A stretch of 64,000 nucleotides of DNA from Phormidesmis priestleyi Ana (GTDB taxonomy: Bacteria; Cyanobacteriota; Cyanobacteriia; Phormidesmidales; Phormidesmidaceae). Below the pieces are notes generated by a model. That model saw nothing but the letters and a program-made list of their open reading frames with translations. It did no database searches and was not told where the DNA came from. A program made the position numbers and the translations under genes. The stretch is from contig LJZR01000005.1 of NCBI GenBank assembly GCA_001314865.1, forward strand, positions 124,001 through 188,000, read 5' to 3'. Below are positions 16,783-24,678 of the stretch, one piece after another. Within the stretch, counting starts at the first letter, position 1. Every line of letters starts with the position of its first letter.

Positions 16783-18276
16783 ATGTGGAAGCAACTACTA
16801 CGAGAAACACGAACCCGTATTTTGTTAATGTATACGGCATTGTTGATGCTCATTATAGTAGCCTCAATTCCGTTGTATCGATATCTGTTGTTTCGCGGTA
16901 TCGATAACCGTGTTCAGGAAGATCTTGCTGAAGAACGAGCATTTTTTTTATCAGCTTATGAGAACTGGGCGCGATCGCCTAATCAGACGCTCGAAGACCT
17001 CAAAAATTTCTCCCAAAATTACCTTAGAGATACTCGGCCAGAAGACGATAATTTTCAAATAATAATAATTGATGGCGAATTATTTCGCTCCAATCCACAT
17101 TATCTCATAGAGCCCATAAGCCCAGGGTCACAGCTATTTACAAGCTGGAAAAACCTCACTCAGTCTTTGGTCGAAGAGTACGCAGCTAGCTCTGATATAG
17201 GGGCTGTACTTTATTCTGCCGATCCGCTCATGCTAAACGGCGAGCAGCGAGGCGTTTTTGTCGTGGCGCATACTTCGGCGGGTGAGCGTCAAGAGGCGTT
17301 GGTCAGCGTCTACTTGTTTGCGCGCCTGATGATCGTGACTCTGCTGCTCTCGCTGGTGTGCTCTTGGCTGAGCGCTGGCCGCCTCATGGCCCCCATCGCG
17401 GAGCTATCAAAGGCAGCAAAGTCTGTGAGCGAATCTGATCTCACTCAGCGAATATCGCCCCCCCAAGGCAATGGTGAGCTAGCCAATTTGGCCAATACGT
17501 TCAATGCCATGATGGATCGTATCCAGGCCACATTTGACAGCCAGCGCGATTTCATCAATGATGCAGGTCATGAGCTACGAACTCCCATTACCATTATGCA
17601 GGGCCATTTAGAACTGCTAGATGACGATCCACAGGAGATTAAAGAAACCATTGAACTCGTGATGGATGAGCTTGAACGAATGGGTCGATTGGTCAACGAT
17701 ATGGTTTTGCTGGCTAAATCAGAACGGCCTGATTTTTTGAAGTTAGAAACCATTGATATTTCCCACTTTACTGAAGAGCTATTTGCCAAAGCAAAGGCGC
17801 TAGCCAATCGTCAGTGGATACTAAAAATAGAGGCTAGCGGTCAAATAGTCGGCGATCGCCAAAAGCTAACTGGCGCACTGCTCAACCTGCTGAGAAACGC
17901 CACCCAATACACTCAAGCCTCCGACCAAATCACCTTGAGTTGCGCGTTTGGTGAAAATCACCATATTTGCTTTTCGGTCAGCGACACGGGCGAAGGCATC
18001 ACCATTGCCGATCAACAGCGCATTTTTTCTCGATTTGCCAGAGGAAGCAACCGCCAGCGCAAACCAGAAGGATCTGGGTTGGGACTCGCTATTGTGAATG
18101 CAGTGGTTGAAGCACATGGCGGTCAGGTTAAGCTAACTAGCCAGCCAGGACAAGGCGCCACCTTTCAAATCACTCTGCCGCCGGGGATTTTTTTGGAGAA
18201 TTCTCCGGTAAAGAATCCGCCGCTAAGGAACGCGGCGCAGAAACCAGCTGCTGTACCGCCGTCAGCAGTTCCTTAA
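16783..18276 (+). CDS. Sensor histidine kinase with HAMP domain
   Basis: A 497-residue membrane histidine kinase. TM1 lies near residues 12-32 (ILLMYTALLMLIIVASIPLY), an extracytoplasmic region of about 140 residues follows, then TM2 near 180-200 (LMIVTLLLSLVCSWLSAG) and a HAMP linker (MAPIAELSKAAKSV). The H-box DAGHELRTP has the phospho-acceptor His263; the N-box LLNLLRNATQYT, G1 VSDTGEGI and G2 GSGLGLAIVNAVVEAHGG are intact. The ATG at 16783 (GGGA upstream) is preferred to TTG 16747. Its last 107 bp overlap, tail to tail, the response regulator gene on the other strand. The two neighbouring response regulators are its likely partners. Confidence 0.92.
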   Translation: MWKQLLRETRTRILLMYTALLMLIIVASIPLYRYLLFRGIDNRVQEDLAEERAFFLSAYENWARSPNQTLEDLKNFSQNYLRDTRPEDDNFQIIIIDGELFRSNPHYLIEPISPGSQLFTSWKNLTQSLVEEYAASSDIGAVLYSADPLMLNGEQRGVFVVAHTSAGERQEALVSVYLFARLMIVTLLLSLVCSWLSAGRLMAPIAELSKAAKSVSESDLTQRISPPQGNGELANLANTFNAMMDRIQATFDSQRDFINDAGHELRTPITIMQGHLELLDDDPQEIKETIELVMDELERMGRLVNDMVLLAKSERPDFLKLETIDISHFTEELFAKAKALANRQWILKIEASGQIVGDRQKLTGALLNLLRNATQYTQASDQITLSCAFGENHHICFSVSDTGEGITIADQQRIFSRFARGSNRQRKPEGSGLGLAIVNAVVEAHGGQVKLTSQPGQGATFQITLPPGIFLENSPVKNPPLRNAAQKPAAVPPSAVP

Positions 18277-18586
18277 ACCGAAAAGGCTTTTGTAGGTAGT
18301 CATTAGCATAGGCCGCTAATGCATCTTGGCGGAGGTCACTCATGGCGGTCATAATAATAACTGGAGAAGTATCACCGCGATCGCGCAGCTCTTTTAGCAC
18401 CTCCCAACCATCCTTAATCGGCAAGCCCAAATCCAGTAAAATTGCCTCATAGTGGTGAGATTTTGTAATCCGCAACGCCTCTTCACCATCTGCAACCACA
18501 GTAGTGCAATAGCCGTGTTTACGAAATCCTTTCACCACAAACGAAGACAAATTCTCCTCATCCTCAACAATTAAGATTCGACACAT
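18170..18586 (-). CDS. Single-domain response regulator (REC only)
   Basis: 138 residues. MCRILIVEDEENLSSFVVKGFRKHGY has the acidic pair, AILLDLGLPIKDGWEVLKEL the phospho-acceptor Asp, IIMTAMSD the switch Thr and YLQKPFRFKELL the conserved Lys. There is no output domain; a 20-residue Pro/Ser/Lys tail follows, encoded in the 107 bp shared antisense with the kinase 3' end. The start is at 18586, where the REC domain begins, not 18616. A CheY-like protein beside a kinase and an OmpR-type regulator suggests a phosphorelay intermediate or a regulator that lost its DNA-binding domain; its receiver resembles that of the neighbour at 18754-19422. Confidence 0.88.
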   Translation of the reverse strand: MCRILIVEDEENLSSFVVKGFRKHGYCTTVVADGEEALRITKSHHYEAILLDLGLPIKDGWEVLKELRDRGDTSPVIIMTAMSDLRQDALAAYANDYLQKPFRFKELLTAVQQLVSAPRSLAADSLPENSPKKSPAAE

Positions 18587-18753
18587 AATAGCAGCGTTTA
18601 ACTGACAGAAAAACAATCAAAGTCAGTATAGTGAACTTAATTTATCCTGTTGGGTCCTGATGCTACATGAGAAAAATCTTATTTGTCAATAATATTCATT
18701 ATCCCTTCAAAAGCTTTTACAAATATCCTTACAGGGCCTTTTCCCGAATCTCA

Positions 18754-19422
18754 TTATTGGCGGAGCCGATACCCCATTCCTCGAACAGTTTCTATCAAAT
18801 CACCACCGAGCTTTTTGCGCAAATAACCTACGTAAACATCTACAATGTTAGATCCTGGGTTGTAGTCATAACCCCAAACCCTATCTAGTAGCTGCTCACG
18901 ACTAAGCACCTGCCCCGGATGGCGAAAAAAGGTTTCCGCCAACGTAAACTCCCGCGCCGGTAAATCAACAGACAAACTGCCCACATGAGCGCGCCGCGTT
19001 CGTAAATCAAGCACTATATCGCCCACCTTCAGCGCCACATCATTCGCAGTTGCCATATCTGAAGCTGACCTCAAGCGCAGCCGAATTCTGGCTAGCAGCT
19101 CTTCAAATCGAAAAGGTTTGGTCATGTAGTCATCGGCGCCCCCCTCTAGCCCTGCAACCTTATCGTCAATTTCATCTCGGGCCGTCAAAATAATGATAGG
19201 AAAGTTGATGCCCTGCCCACGTAGCTCCTCTATAACTTTCAGCCCATCTTTGTCAGGCAGCCCTAAATCTAGCAGCATTAGATCAAAGGCGCTTGAGCTC
19301 ACCTGTGAAAGCACTTCAGCCCCACTACTAACCACTACTGTCATAAAGCCGTGAGATTTAAGCCCCTTTTCAATAAAAGATGATATTCGAGATTCATCTT
19401 CTGCAATTAGAATTTGGTACAT
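18754..19422 (-). CDS. OmpR/PhoB-family response regulator
   Basis: 222 residues. The receiver domain begins MYQILIAEDESRISSFIEKGL, with LMLLDLGLPDKDGL (Asp), IIILTARDE (Thr) and YMTKPFRFEELLARI (Lys). The winged-helix DNA-binding domain follows: LTRRAHVG-type strand, LPAREFTLAETFFRHPGQVLSREQLLDRVWG and NIVDVYVGYLRKKLGG ending in ETVRGMGYRLRQ. It is full length for the family. It probably takes phosphate from the kinase at 16783-18276, although no gene links them in one operon. Direct repeats in the 16.1-16.2 kb promoter region are candidate targets, since OmpR-type regulators bind direct repeats. Confidence 0.93.
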   Translation of the reverse strand: MYQILIAEDESRISSFIEKGLKSHGFMTVVVSSGAEVLSQVSSSAFDLMLLDLGLPDKDGLKVIEELRGQGINFPIIILTARDEIDDKVAGLEGGADDYMTKPFRFEELLARIRLRLRSASDMATANDVALKVGDIVLDLRTRRAHVGSLSVDLPAREFTLAETFFRHPGQVLSREQLLDRVWGYDYNPGSNIVDVYVGYLRKKLGGDLIETVRGMGYRLRQ

Positions 19423-19486
19423 ATATCACACATACGTCTCAGTACATTGCAGAATCGCTCAGGAGGGGGTTGTACAGGGCTTTTTT

Positions 19487-19523
19487 ATTCTAGAAAACTT
19501 ATTTCCTGTAAGTTTTCTAGAAT
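19487..19523. promoter_or_regulatory. 15-bp perfect inverted repeat
   Basis: ATTCTAGAAAACTTA (19487-19501) pairs with its exact complement (19509-19523) over a 7-base loop, 65 bp upstream of the OmpR-type regulator. It is flanked by T-runs on the plus strand. It could be an operator or a weak terminator. Confidence 0.55.
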
Positions 19524-19934
19524 TTTAAGGGCTCAGTTCAAAGCTCAATATGGCCTTGAACTCATATCCTTGAACTCATATCTAGGTTAGTTGAATTTTC
19601 AGTTTTAGATCCAATCTTGAGGCTTTACATCTTAACCAATAAAACTAAATAGTAAGCATAGAATAGCATCTCTTAGCATCTCTATAAACCTAAACTTTCA
19701 GTCCTTTGAAAGAGTTCAGATAGCAGACGGTTAAAGTGTAAAGTATCTCGATAGTTCTGGAAAATATAAACAATTTTTTCTGCTGAAATATTGGGCACTC
19801 CCAGTAGAAAAAGCGTAGGCACTAATGTTAGCTCTATTTGCCTGAGTGATGGTTAGAACTGTTGTGTACTAATAATTAAGCAGCCAACCGTCGTGCGATC
19901 GCACCTGCCTGACAGCCACGACAAAAGCTGACTC

Positions 19935-19974
19935 ATAAAAAAGCTGTGCTTCAGCCCATTAGCGAAGCACAGCT
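19935..19974 (-). terminator. Rho-independent terminator of the amt operon
   Basis: On the minus strand an 11-bp stem (AGCTGTGCTTC at 19942-19952 against 19964-19974) with an 11-base loop is followed by a run of six T. It lies about 60 bp after the stop of the 166-residue gene downstream of amt. Confidence 0.8.
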
Positions 19975-20035
19975 ATTAATCGCGAAGGAATCGTGAACAT
20001 TCAAGAAGAATGCTACTAGAGAAAAAGTGAGCCGC

Positions 20036-20536
20036 TTACCAGCGAGACCGTCTCTTGCGAGAAAAATAAGCGGATGCTCGTTTGCCAGAGTTGTTGCGAG
20101 AGATGCGGCGAAGCCGAGGAAGCCCCGCTCCGACCATCCCTAACAATCCTATGGGTAACTGTCGAGAAGCCTGCTGAAAAGATTTTCTTTGAGTCAGGCT
20201 TTGAGTCGGGCTTTGAGTCAAGCTTTGCCGAGCCGTTTGATTAGCACTCGGGTGCCGAACAAAATGCTGTTGAGTTGCCGCGACAAATGACAGCAAACCA
20301 ACCACAATAAACGTGCTCAAGTGACTAAGCGACTTATCAACAGGGTTATCAGTACTGTTGGAAGGCATGGCATGGGTGGTGTAGGTTGTAATCATAAACC
20401 ACACAAATATGCCAACTGCAACCAACAAAGCAATGATGTTAATTGCTGGGTTTTGAGCAAAGGTGTAGATAGCCCCTCCGGTTGGGCCGTCTAAGGCAGC
20501 GTTGAATTCTTCTAGGGTCGTAAATGGACTAGACAT
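20036..20536 (-). CDS. Small membrane protein in the amt operon
   Basis: 166 residues, family not recognised. The N-terminus (MSSPFTTLEEFNAALDGPTG) precedes one strongly hydrophobic helix (INIIALLVAVGIFVWFMITT, about residues 33-52). A second helix follows (LSTFIVVGLLSFVAA), then a long Gln/Ser/Thr and Arg/Lys-rich tail (RRISRNNSGKRASAYFSRKR). LTQSPTQSLTQ reflects a 12-bp duplication. AAGGAG precedes the ATG. It starts 12 bp after the amt stop and ends at the shared terminator, so it is co-transcribed with amt. An accessory role for the ammonium channel is inferred from position only; it is not PII/GlnK. Confidence 0.7.
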   Translation of the reverse strand: MSSPFTTLEEFNAALDGPTGGAIYTFAQNPAINIIALLVAVGIFVWFMITTYTTHAMPSNSTDNPVDKSLSHLSTFIVVGLLSFVAATQQHFVRHPSANQTARQSLTQSPTQSLTQRKSFQQASRQLPIGLLGMVGAGLPRLRRISRNNSGKRASAYFSRKRRSRW

Positions 20537-20548
20537 AAACCAATCTCC

Positions 20549-21949
20549 TTACATTACTCTTGCAGCAGTTTGCGGAACCACAGCGACAGGCACTTGGCCA
20601 TTGCCATTGGATTCGGCGACTAAAGGATATTCTGGATAACCGCTCAGCCCGTACTCGGTTAGATCTAAGCCGTTGATTTCTTCTTCATGAGAAACGCGCA
20701 GCAGACCTAACTTGTTGAGCACAAAGCTGACCCCATAGCCAGGGATAAAGCCTAAGATAACCGTGCAAATCAAGGTGCCGACTAGCTGGCCGCCCAAGCT
20801 GGTGAGCGGTGCTCCGTCAACCTGTGGGTAGCCAGAGGCCATAACACCAACTGCCATTGCCCCGATTACACCGCAATAGCCATGTACTGCAAAGGCACCA
20901 ACGGCATCGTCAATACCGGCTTTTTCAACTGCTGCCCCAACAAAAGGCATCGTGTAAGCGCCAATAAACGCAATGAGGATGACAATAGCTGGGCTGTACA
21001 AATCTAGCCCGGCGCCCACTGAGATAATACCGGCTAGCCCTCCTGATATGGTGTAGAACGGATCGGCTTTGGATGAGATGTAAGATCCAACAATGCCGGA
21101 ACATAGGGCCAAAGTGGTGTTAACACCAATAGAAGCCAGGGTCATCGGCGTGCCGTAGATTGTAATTTCTCCGGTTTGGCCGGGAACGAAGATCACACAG
21201 GCTGCTAAGAACGCATAAAAGCCCACAAATATCAGCATTAAACCAACCATCGTTAGCGGTAGGTTATGAGGCAAGATTGTTCTTGGCTTGCCGGTGGCAT
21301 CAAACTTGCCAATGCGTGGCCCAAGATTGATTAAAACACCCAGCGCGAAAAAGCCCGCAACGCCGTGCAGAACTGCCGAACAACCAAAGTCGTGGTAGCC
21401 AAACTGTGTGAGAAACCAACCATAAGGATTCCAGCCCCAGGCTGCGGCAACGACCCAGGTGAAAGAGCCCAAAACGACTGCAAGAATGGCGTAAGCACCC
21501 ACTTTGATCCGTTCGATGACCGCACCTGAGAGAATAGAGGCGGTGGTCATGGCAAAGAGTGCGAATGCAAACCAGAAAACCCCGGTGAGATTGTCGCTGA
21601 CGTTGGGGCCTAATGATGGAGACCAAGGATAAGAAGCTTGAACCAAGCCCAGTACTTCGCCTACCACGCCTTCGGCGTTAGGATCTGTCCAGGGGCCAAC
21701 AATGCCTCCTGTGAGCGGAAATAGCGGAAAGGCATTGTACACCCACCAGCCAAAGAAGAAGAACGTAAGGCCAATAATTGACAGCGTTAACAGGTTCTTG
21801 ATCATGGTGGCCAAAACGTTTTTGGCCCTAGAAGCGCCGCCCTCATAGGCGAGAAAGCCTACGTGGATCAAAAGCATGAGTACAGAAGCCCAGTAGTAAT
21901 AGGATTCTGACACGAAAATTGCGAGAAACTCTTGTGATTCAGGAGTCAT
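20549..21949 (-). CDS. amt: Ammonium transporter, Amt family
   Basis: A 466-residue Amt/MEP/Rh channel for ammonium uptake in the plasma membrane, with about eleven hydrophobic helices. The twin-His pore is present: DFGCSAVLHGVAGFFALG (first His, preceded by the conserved Asp) and FAVHGYCGVIGAMAVG (second His). The ATG at 21949 has GGAG seven bases upstream and is preferred over the TTG at 21961. It is a leading gene with its own control region: an NtcA motif at 22217-22230, a -10-like CATACT at 22189-22194 and a GntR-type palindrome over the expected start point. This gives nitrogen-starvation activation with pathway repression. Confidence 0.95.
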   Translation of the reverse strand: MTPESQEFLAIFVSESYYYWASVLMLLIHVGFLAYEGGASRAKNVLATMIKNLLTLSIIGLTFFFFGWWVYNAFPLFPLTGGIVGPWTDPNAEGVVGEVLGLVQASYPWSPSLGPNVSDNLTGVFWFAFALFAMTTASILSGAVIERIKVGAYAILAVVLGSFTWVVAAAWGWNPYGWFLTQFGYHDFGCSAVLHGVAGFFALGVLINLGPRIGKFDATGKPRTILPHNLPLTMVGLMLIFVGFYAFLAACVIFVPGQTGEITIYGTPMTLASIGVNTTLALCSGIVGSYISSKADPFYTISGGLAGIISVGAGLDLYSPAIVILIAFIGAYTMPFVGAAVEKAGIDDAVGAFAVHGYCGVIGAMAVGVMASGYPQVDGAPLTSLGGQLVGTLICTVILGFIPGYGVSFVLNKLGLLRVSHEEEINGLDLTEYGLSGYPEYPLVAESNGNGQVPVAVVPQTAARVM

Positions 21950-22000
21950 CAGTAGCTCCAATTGGTAGTGTTAGGTTGCAAGGTTGGTTGAAGTAAGGCT

Positions 22001-22048
22001 CTTTGAACTATTCTTTGAACTTATTCTTTGAACTTATTCTTTGAATTA
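22001..22048. repeat. Tandem TTCTTTGAACTTA repeat
   Basis: Three to four imperfect 13-bp copies in the amt leader, between the predicted start point and the ATG. They lengthen the 5' untranslated region; no function is apparent. Confidence 0.85.
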
Positions 22049-22173
22049 TCAGTTAAATCTACTGGGCCAGTTTTGATGGCCGGTCTTAATGACCCGTCTT
22101 AGTATCCAATCTTAAAAGACACATCAACAACAGTCTTTAAAACTGCTCTCATCTTTGACTGGGATCTAATGCA

Positions 22174-22187
22174 CTTGTTATATCAGG
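22174..22187 (-). promoter_or_regulatory. GntR-type operator candidate, amt
   Basis: CTTGTTATATCAGG matches the palindrome found at the gntR promoter (CTTGTTATAACAAG) at 12 of 14 positions. It covers the start point expected from the NtcA and -10 elements just upstream on the minus strand, a typical repressor position. Confidence 0.6.
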
Positions 22188-22216
22188 CAGTATGCAACGC
22201 AATGTTTTCTTCAGCT

Positions 22217-22230
22217 GTATTCATCAATAC
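22217..22230 (-). promoter_or_regulatory. NtcA site and -10 of amt
   Basis: GTATTCATCAATAC is an exact GTA-N8-TAC. Reading towards amt, 22 bases separate it from CATACT (22189-22194). This is the class-II layout of NtcA-activated promoters. Confidence 0.7.
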
Positions 22231-22288
22231 TGAAAGACGATTAATATATGACTCAATTCTCCGTGATTAAATTCTCTGTGGCTGAACG

Positions 22289-22795
22289 CTAGGGCTGATT
22301 TATTTTTGTCTTCAGGCAAGTTAGGTGTGACTGCGAAGCATGTATCTCTACAGCGGGTTGGCCTTGAATGTAGTGCCGCCAAATGACGAGGGCGATATCG
22401 TCAAGCTGGGCGGGAACTGCTTGATTGTTCGGTAGGTTGGCTAGGCGGTGAGGCGCTCTAACGCTCGCCTGTTCGATCAGCGCTGGCAGCCGGTCGAGGG
22501 TTATTTGCATCCTGCCGAGCCAGTCGTACTGTTTTATCCATATGCAATATTGTGGCCCCAACTGCTGTGCGATCAGTCGATCGAAAGCACCAGCGTAGGC
22601 TATGCGGAAGTTATAGTCGCATAGCCTTAAAACAGAGCAATTTTCATGTTGTATTGTCGTTTCTAAAGACTGAAAGGGCGCAAGATGGCCAATGGCCTCG
22701 CCGAAGAGAGATTTTGCCATGGCCAGCCCATCGACTCCGGCCATATCCCAGAGATGATGTGTCATGATTTGATGTGCCATGATTTGATGTGTCAT
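22289..22795 (-). CDS. Unknown protein coupled to the DUF1989-GcvT gene
   Basis: 168 residues, no family recognised. The start ATG overlaps the stop of the preceding gene (ATGA), so translation is coupled. The first 15 residues (MTHQIMAHQIMTHHL) derive from a 15-bp tandem duplication; a later Met (residue 18, MAGVDGLAMAKSLFG) could be the functional start. The rest is globular, with AYAGAFDRLIAQQLGPQY, IWIKQYDWLGRMQITL and WRHYIQGQPAVEIHAS. There is no signal peptide or membrane helix. As the last gene of an amine-catabolic operon it may be a small subunit of the GcvT-like enzyme, much as sarcosine oxidase has small subunits; that comparison is by position only. Confidence 0.65.
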   Translation of the reverse strand: MTHQIMAHQIMTHHLWDMAGVDGLAMAKSLFGEAIGHLAPFQSLETTIQHENCSVLRLCDYNFRIAYAGAFDRLIAQQLGPQYCIWIKQYDWLGRMQITLDRLPALIEQASVRAPHRLANLPNNQAVPAQLDDIALVIWRHYIQGQPAVEIHASQSHLTCLKTKINQP

Positions 22796-22797
22796 GA
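22754..22797. repeat. 15-bp tandem repeat at a gene junction
   Basis: Three copies of a unit near GATGTGTCATGATTT create alternative in-frame ATGs at the overlap of the DUF1989-GcvT gene and the 168-residue gene. Confidence 0.85.
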
Positions 22798-24678
22798 TCG
22801 TGCCCTACTTTTAGTAGGATCAAAGGCTGCGAGTGGGCCAACGGTGGCTTCAATGCGGCGTTTGATACCGTCGAGTAGGCCAACTTCTACTATGGTTGCG
22901 GGTTGGGCGTATTCTGGAGCGATTTGAGCGATCGCAATACTTTTATTCAAAATAGGCGAAAATGTGGCGCTGGTAATATGGCCCACGCGCCAACGCTCAC
23001 CCTGGGCAAACACACACTGCCCATGAGCCGCGACCTCGTTGCCTTGTAGGACTAATCCAACAGTGACTCTAGGCGGATGCTGCCGAATGGCTTCTAGCGC
23101 CGATTTGCCGATGAAATCTGGTTTTTTCATGGCGACCGTCCAGCCAATGCCCGCCTGGTAAGGCGAGGTTAAATCATCAAATTCGTATCCCCTAGCCAAC
23201 AGTCCCGCCTCAATGCGGGCTCGATTGAGCGCGTTCATACCTAGTGGTTGCAGGCCTTGGGGTTTGCCCGCTGCCATCAACCTATTCCATAGCTGCGGCC
23301 CATAGCGGGGATGAACAAACAACTCATAGCCCAGTTCGCCTGTATATCCAGTTCGTGAGAGCAAAACGGGAATGTCGTCTATCCAAACGGGCTCAAATTG
23401 AAAGTAGCCGAGGTGGTGGAGTGAAAAGCTATCGAGCGAGGGGGAAATTGGCGTGATTAAAGGGGCCAGAATGCTGCCAGAGGCAGGCCCTTGCAAAGCA
23501 AGATTGTGAACCTGGGGGCTGATATCTGTGACTGTTGCACTCCAGCCCTGGTGCTGAGCAATTTTTGCCAGCCAGTCGCCGTCACTATCGCAGTTGCCTA
23601 CATAGCGATAGTGAGTTGGGCTAAAGCAAAAAACAATGCCGTCATCTACAATGCCGCCGTGAGGATTGAGCAAGCAGCCATAGGCACAGTGACCGGCGGT
23701 AATTTTTTCTACATTGCGAGAAAAGGCATATTGCAACAAGGCAAAGGCATCTGCGCCGGTAATTTCAAACTTGCGCAGGGCGGAAAGATCCATGAGTGCG
23801 GCTTTTTCTCGCAGCGCCCAGTATTCGGCCAAATCACCCTGATGGGCAAAACTGCTGGGCACCCAAAAACTGTTGTATTCGCTCAAATCGTCGGTGAGTG
23901 AGCGGATGCGAGGAGTGAACGCACTCTCTTGAGTGAGTCGTAGTGGTAAGTCGGCAGCGATTCTTGTTCCGGTGAGTCGTGGAAATGTTTGATGGGCCGC
24001 GTAGATGCGAATATGAATGGGTGTGGGCTGCCAGCCGTTGGCAGGGTCAATATCGTCGGGGCAAGCAGAGCTGGCGCACAGAAGGTTTTGATGGGCTTGT
24101 AACAGCACATAGTCGCCCGGACGAGACCAAGATTCTGCGGCTGTGACGTGGTTTGTGTCGTTGATGTGAGTATTGAAAAAGAAGTTAATTGCAGGCCAGC
24201 CGGGTCTGGGCTGAATCCCGTAGGGAGCGAGTACTTGGTTGAAATTGTCGCTACAGCTAGGGTGGCCCGGATAGCCTGCGTCTTCGTAGTAGCGAGATGT
24301 GCAGGCCAGAAGGAAGCTATCGTGGCGATCGCAGGTTGATTGAATCACCTCCACCATTGGCTGCAGGGTCTGAGAAAAGTACTTGCCATGCAGCCCTGCT
24401 TGCGGGTTGGCGATGCCGTTGAGCGTGCGCGTCACCGTACTGTCTATTTCTTGTCTGTCTATTTCCGACCTAGAAACATTGGCTGAGTCTTCAGCAAATG
24501 CTAAAAAATCAGAGCATTGAGAACCGGCTACATCAATGATTTGAATATATTGACCTTTTACGACAGGATAGGCTTGAGCGCTACCGGGCTCAAGCCGATA
24601 TTCTGCAACGACTATGCCCAACGGTGAGGGAATATCTAAATAAGGGCTGTGAGATGGTTCCTTAGTGACAGCAAGCAT
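22792..24678 (-). CDS. DUF1989 (urea-carboxylase-associated) fused to GcvT aminomethyltransferase
   Basis: A two-domain protein of about 628 residues. The N-terminal part is DUF1989, the fold of the urea-carboxylase-associated and carboxyguanidine deiminase subunits, with metal-site-like motifs AGSQCSDFLAF, GHPSCSDNFNQVL and CASSACPDDIDPANGW. The C-terminal part (from about residue 265) is a folate-binding GcvT/DmgdO-type domain: YWALREKAALMDLSAL, LQYAFSRNVEKITAGHCAYG, LLNPHGGIVDDGIV, ALQGPASGSIL, LSRTGYTGELGYELFVHP and GLLARGYEFDDLTSPYQAG. GcvT-like domains pass methylene or methyl groups from amines to tetrahydrofolate. Start 24678 overlaps the amine oxidase stop by 17 bp; a longer frame begins at 24723. 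The fusion suggests deimination or demethylation of a methylated N-compound. Confidence 0.85.
   Translation of the reverse strand: MLAVTKEPSHSPYLDIPSPLGIVVAEYRLEPGSAQAYPVVKGQYIQIIDVAGSQCSDFLAFAEDSANVSRSEIDRQEIDSTVTRTLNGIANPQAGLHGKYFSQTLQPMVEVIQSTCDRHDSFLLACTSRYYEDAGYPGHPSCSDNFNQVLAPYGIQPRPGWPAINFFFNTHINDTNHVTAAESWSRPGDYVLLQAHQNLLCASSACPDDIDPANGWQPTPIHIRIYAAHQTFPRLTGTRIAADLPLRLTQESAFTPRIRSLTDDLSEYNSFWVPSSFAHQGDLAEYWALREKAALMDLSALRKFEITGADAFALLQYAFSRNVEKITAGHCAYGCLLNPHGGIVDDGIVFCFSPTHYRYVGNCDSDGDWLAKIAQHQGWSATVTDISPQVHNLALQGPASGSILAPLITPISPSLDSFSLHHLGYFQFEPVWIDDIPVLLSRTGYTGELGYELFVHPRYGPQLWNRLMAAGKPQGLQPLGMNALNRARIEAGLLARGYEFDDLTSPYQAGIGWTVAMKKPDFIGKSALEAIRQHPPRVTVGLVLQGNEVAAHGQCVFAQGERWRVGHITSATFSPILNKSIAIAQIAPEYAQPATIVEVGLLDGIKRRIEATVGPLAAFDPTKSRARS

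Larger units (their letters stand above)
19423..20035. other. Intergenic region upstream of the OmpR-type regulator
   Basis: About 600 bp, AT-rich, with no gene recognised. It holds a 15-bp perfect inverted repeat close to the regulator start (19487-19523), short direct repeats around 19545-19590 and 19660-19700, and the amt-operon terminator at its right end. Confidence 0.6.
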
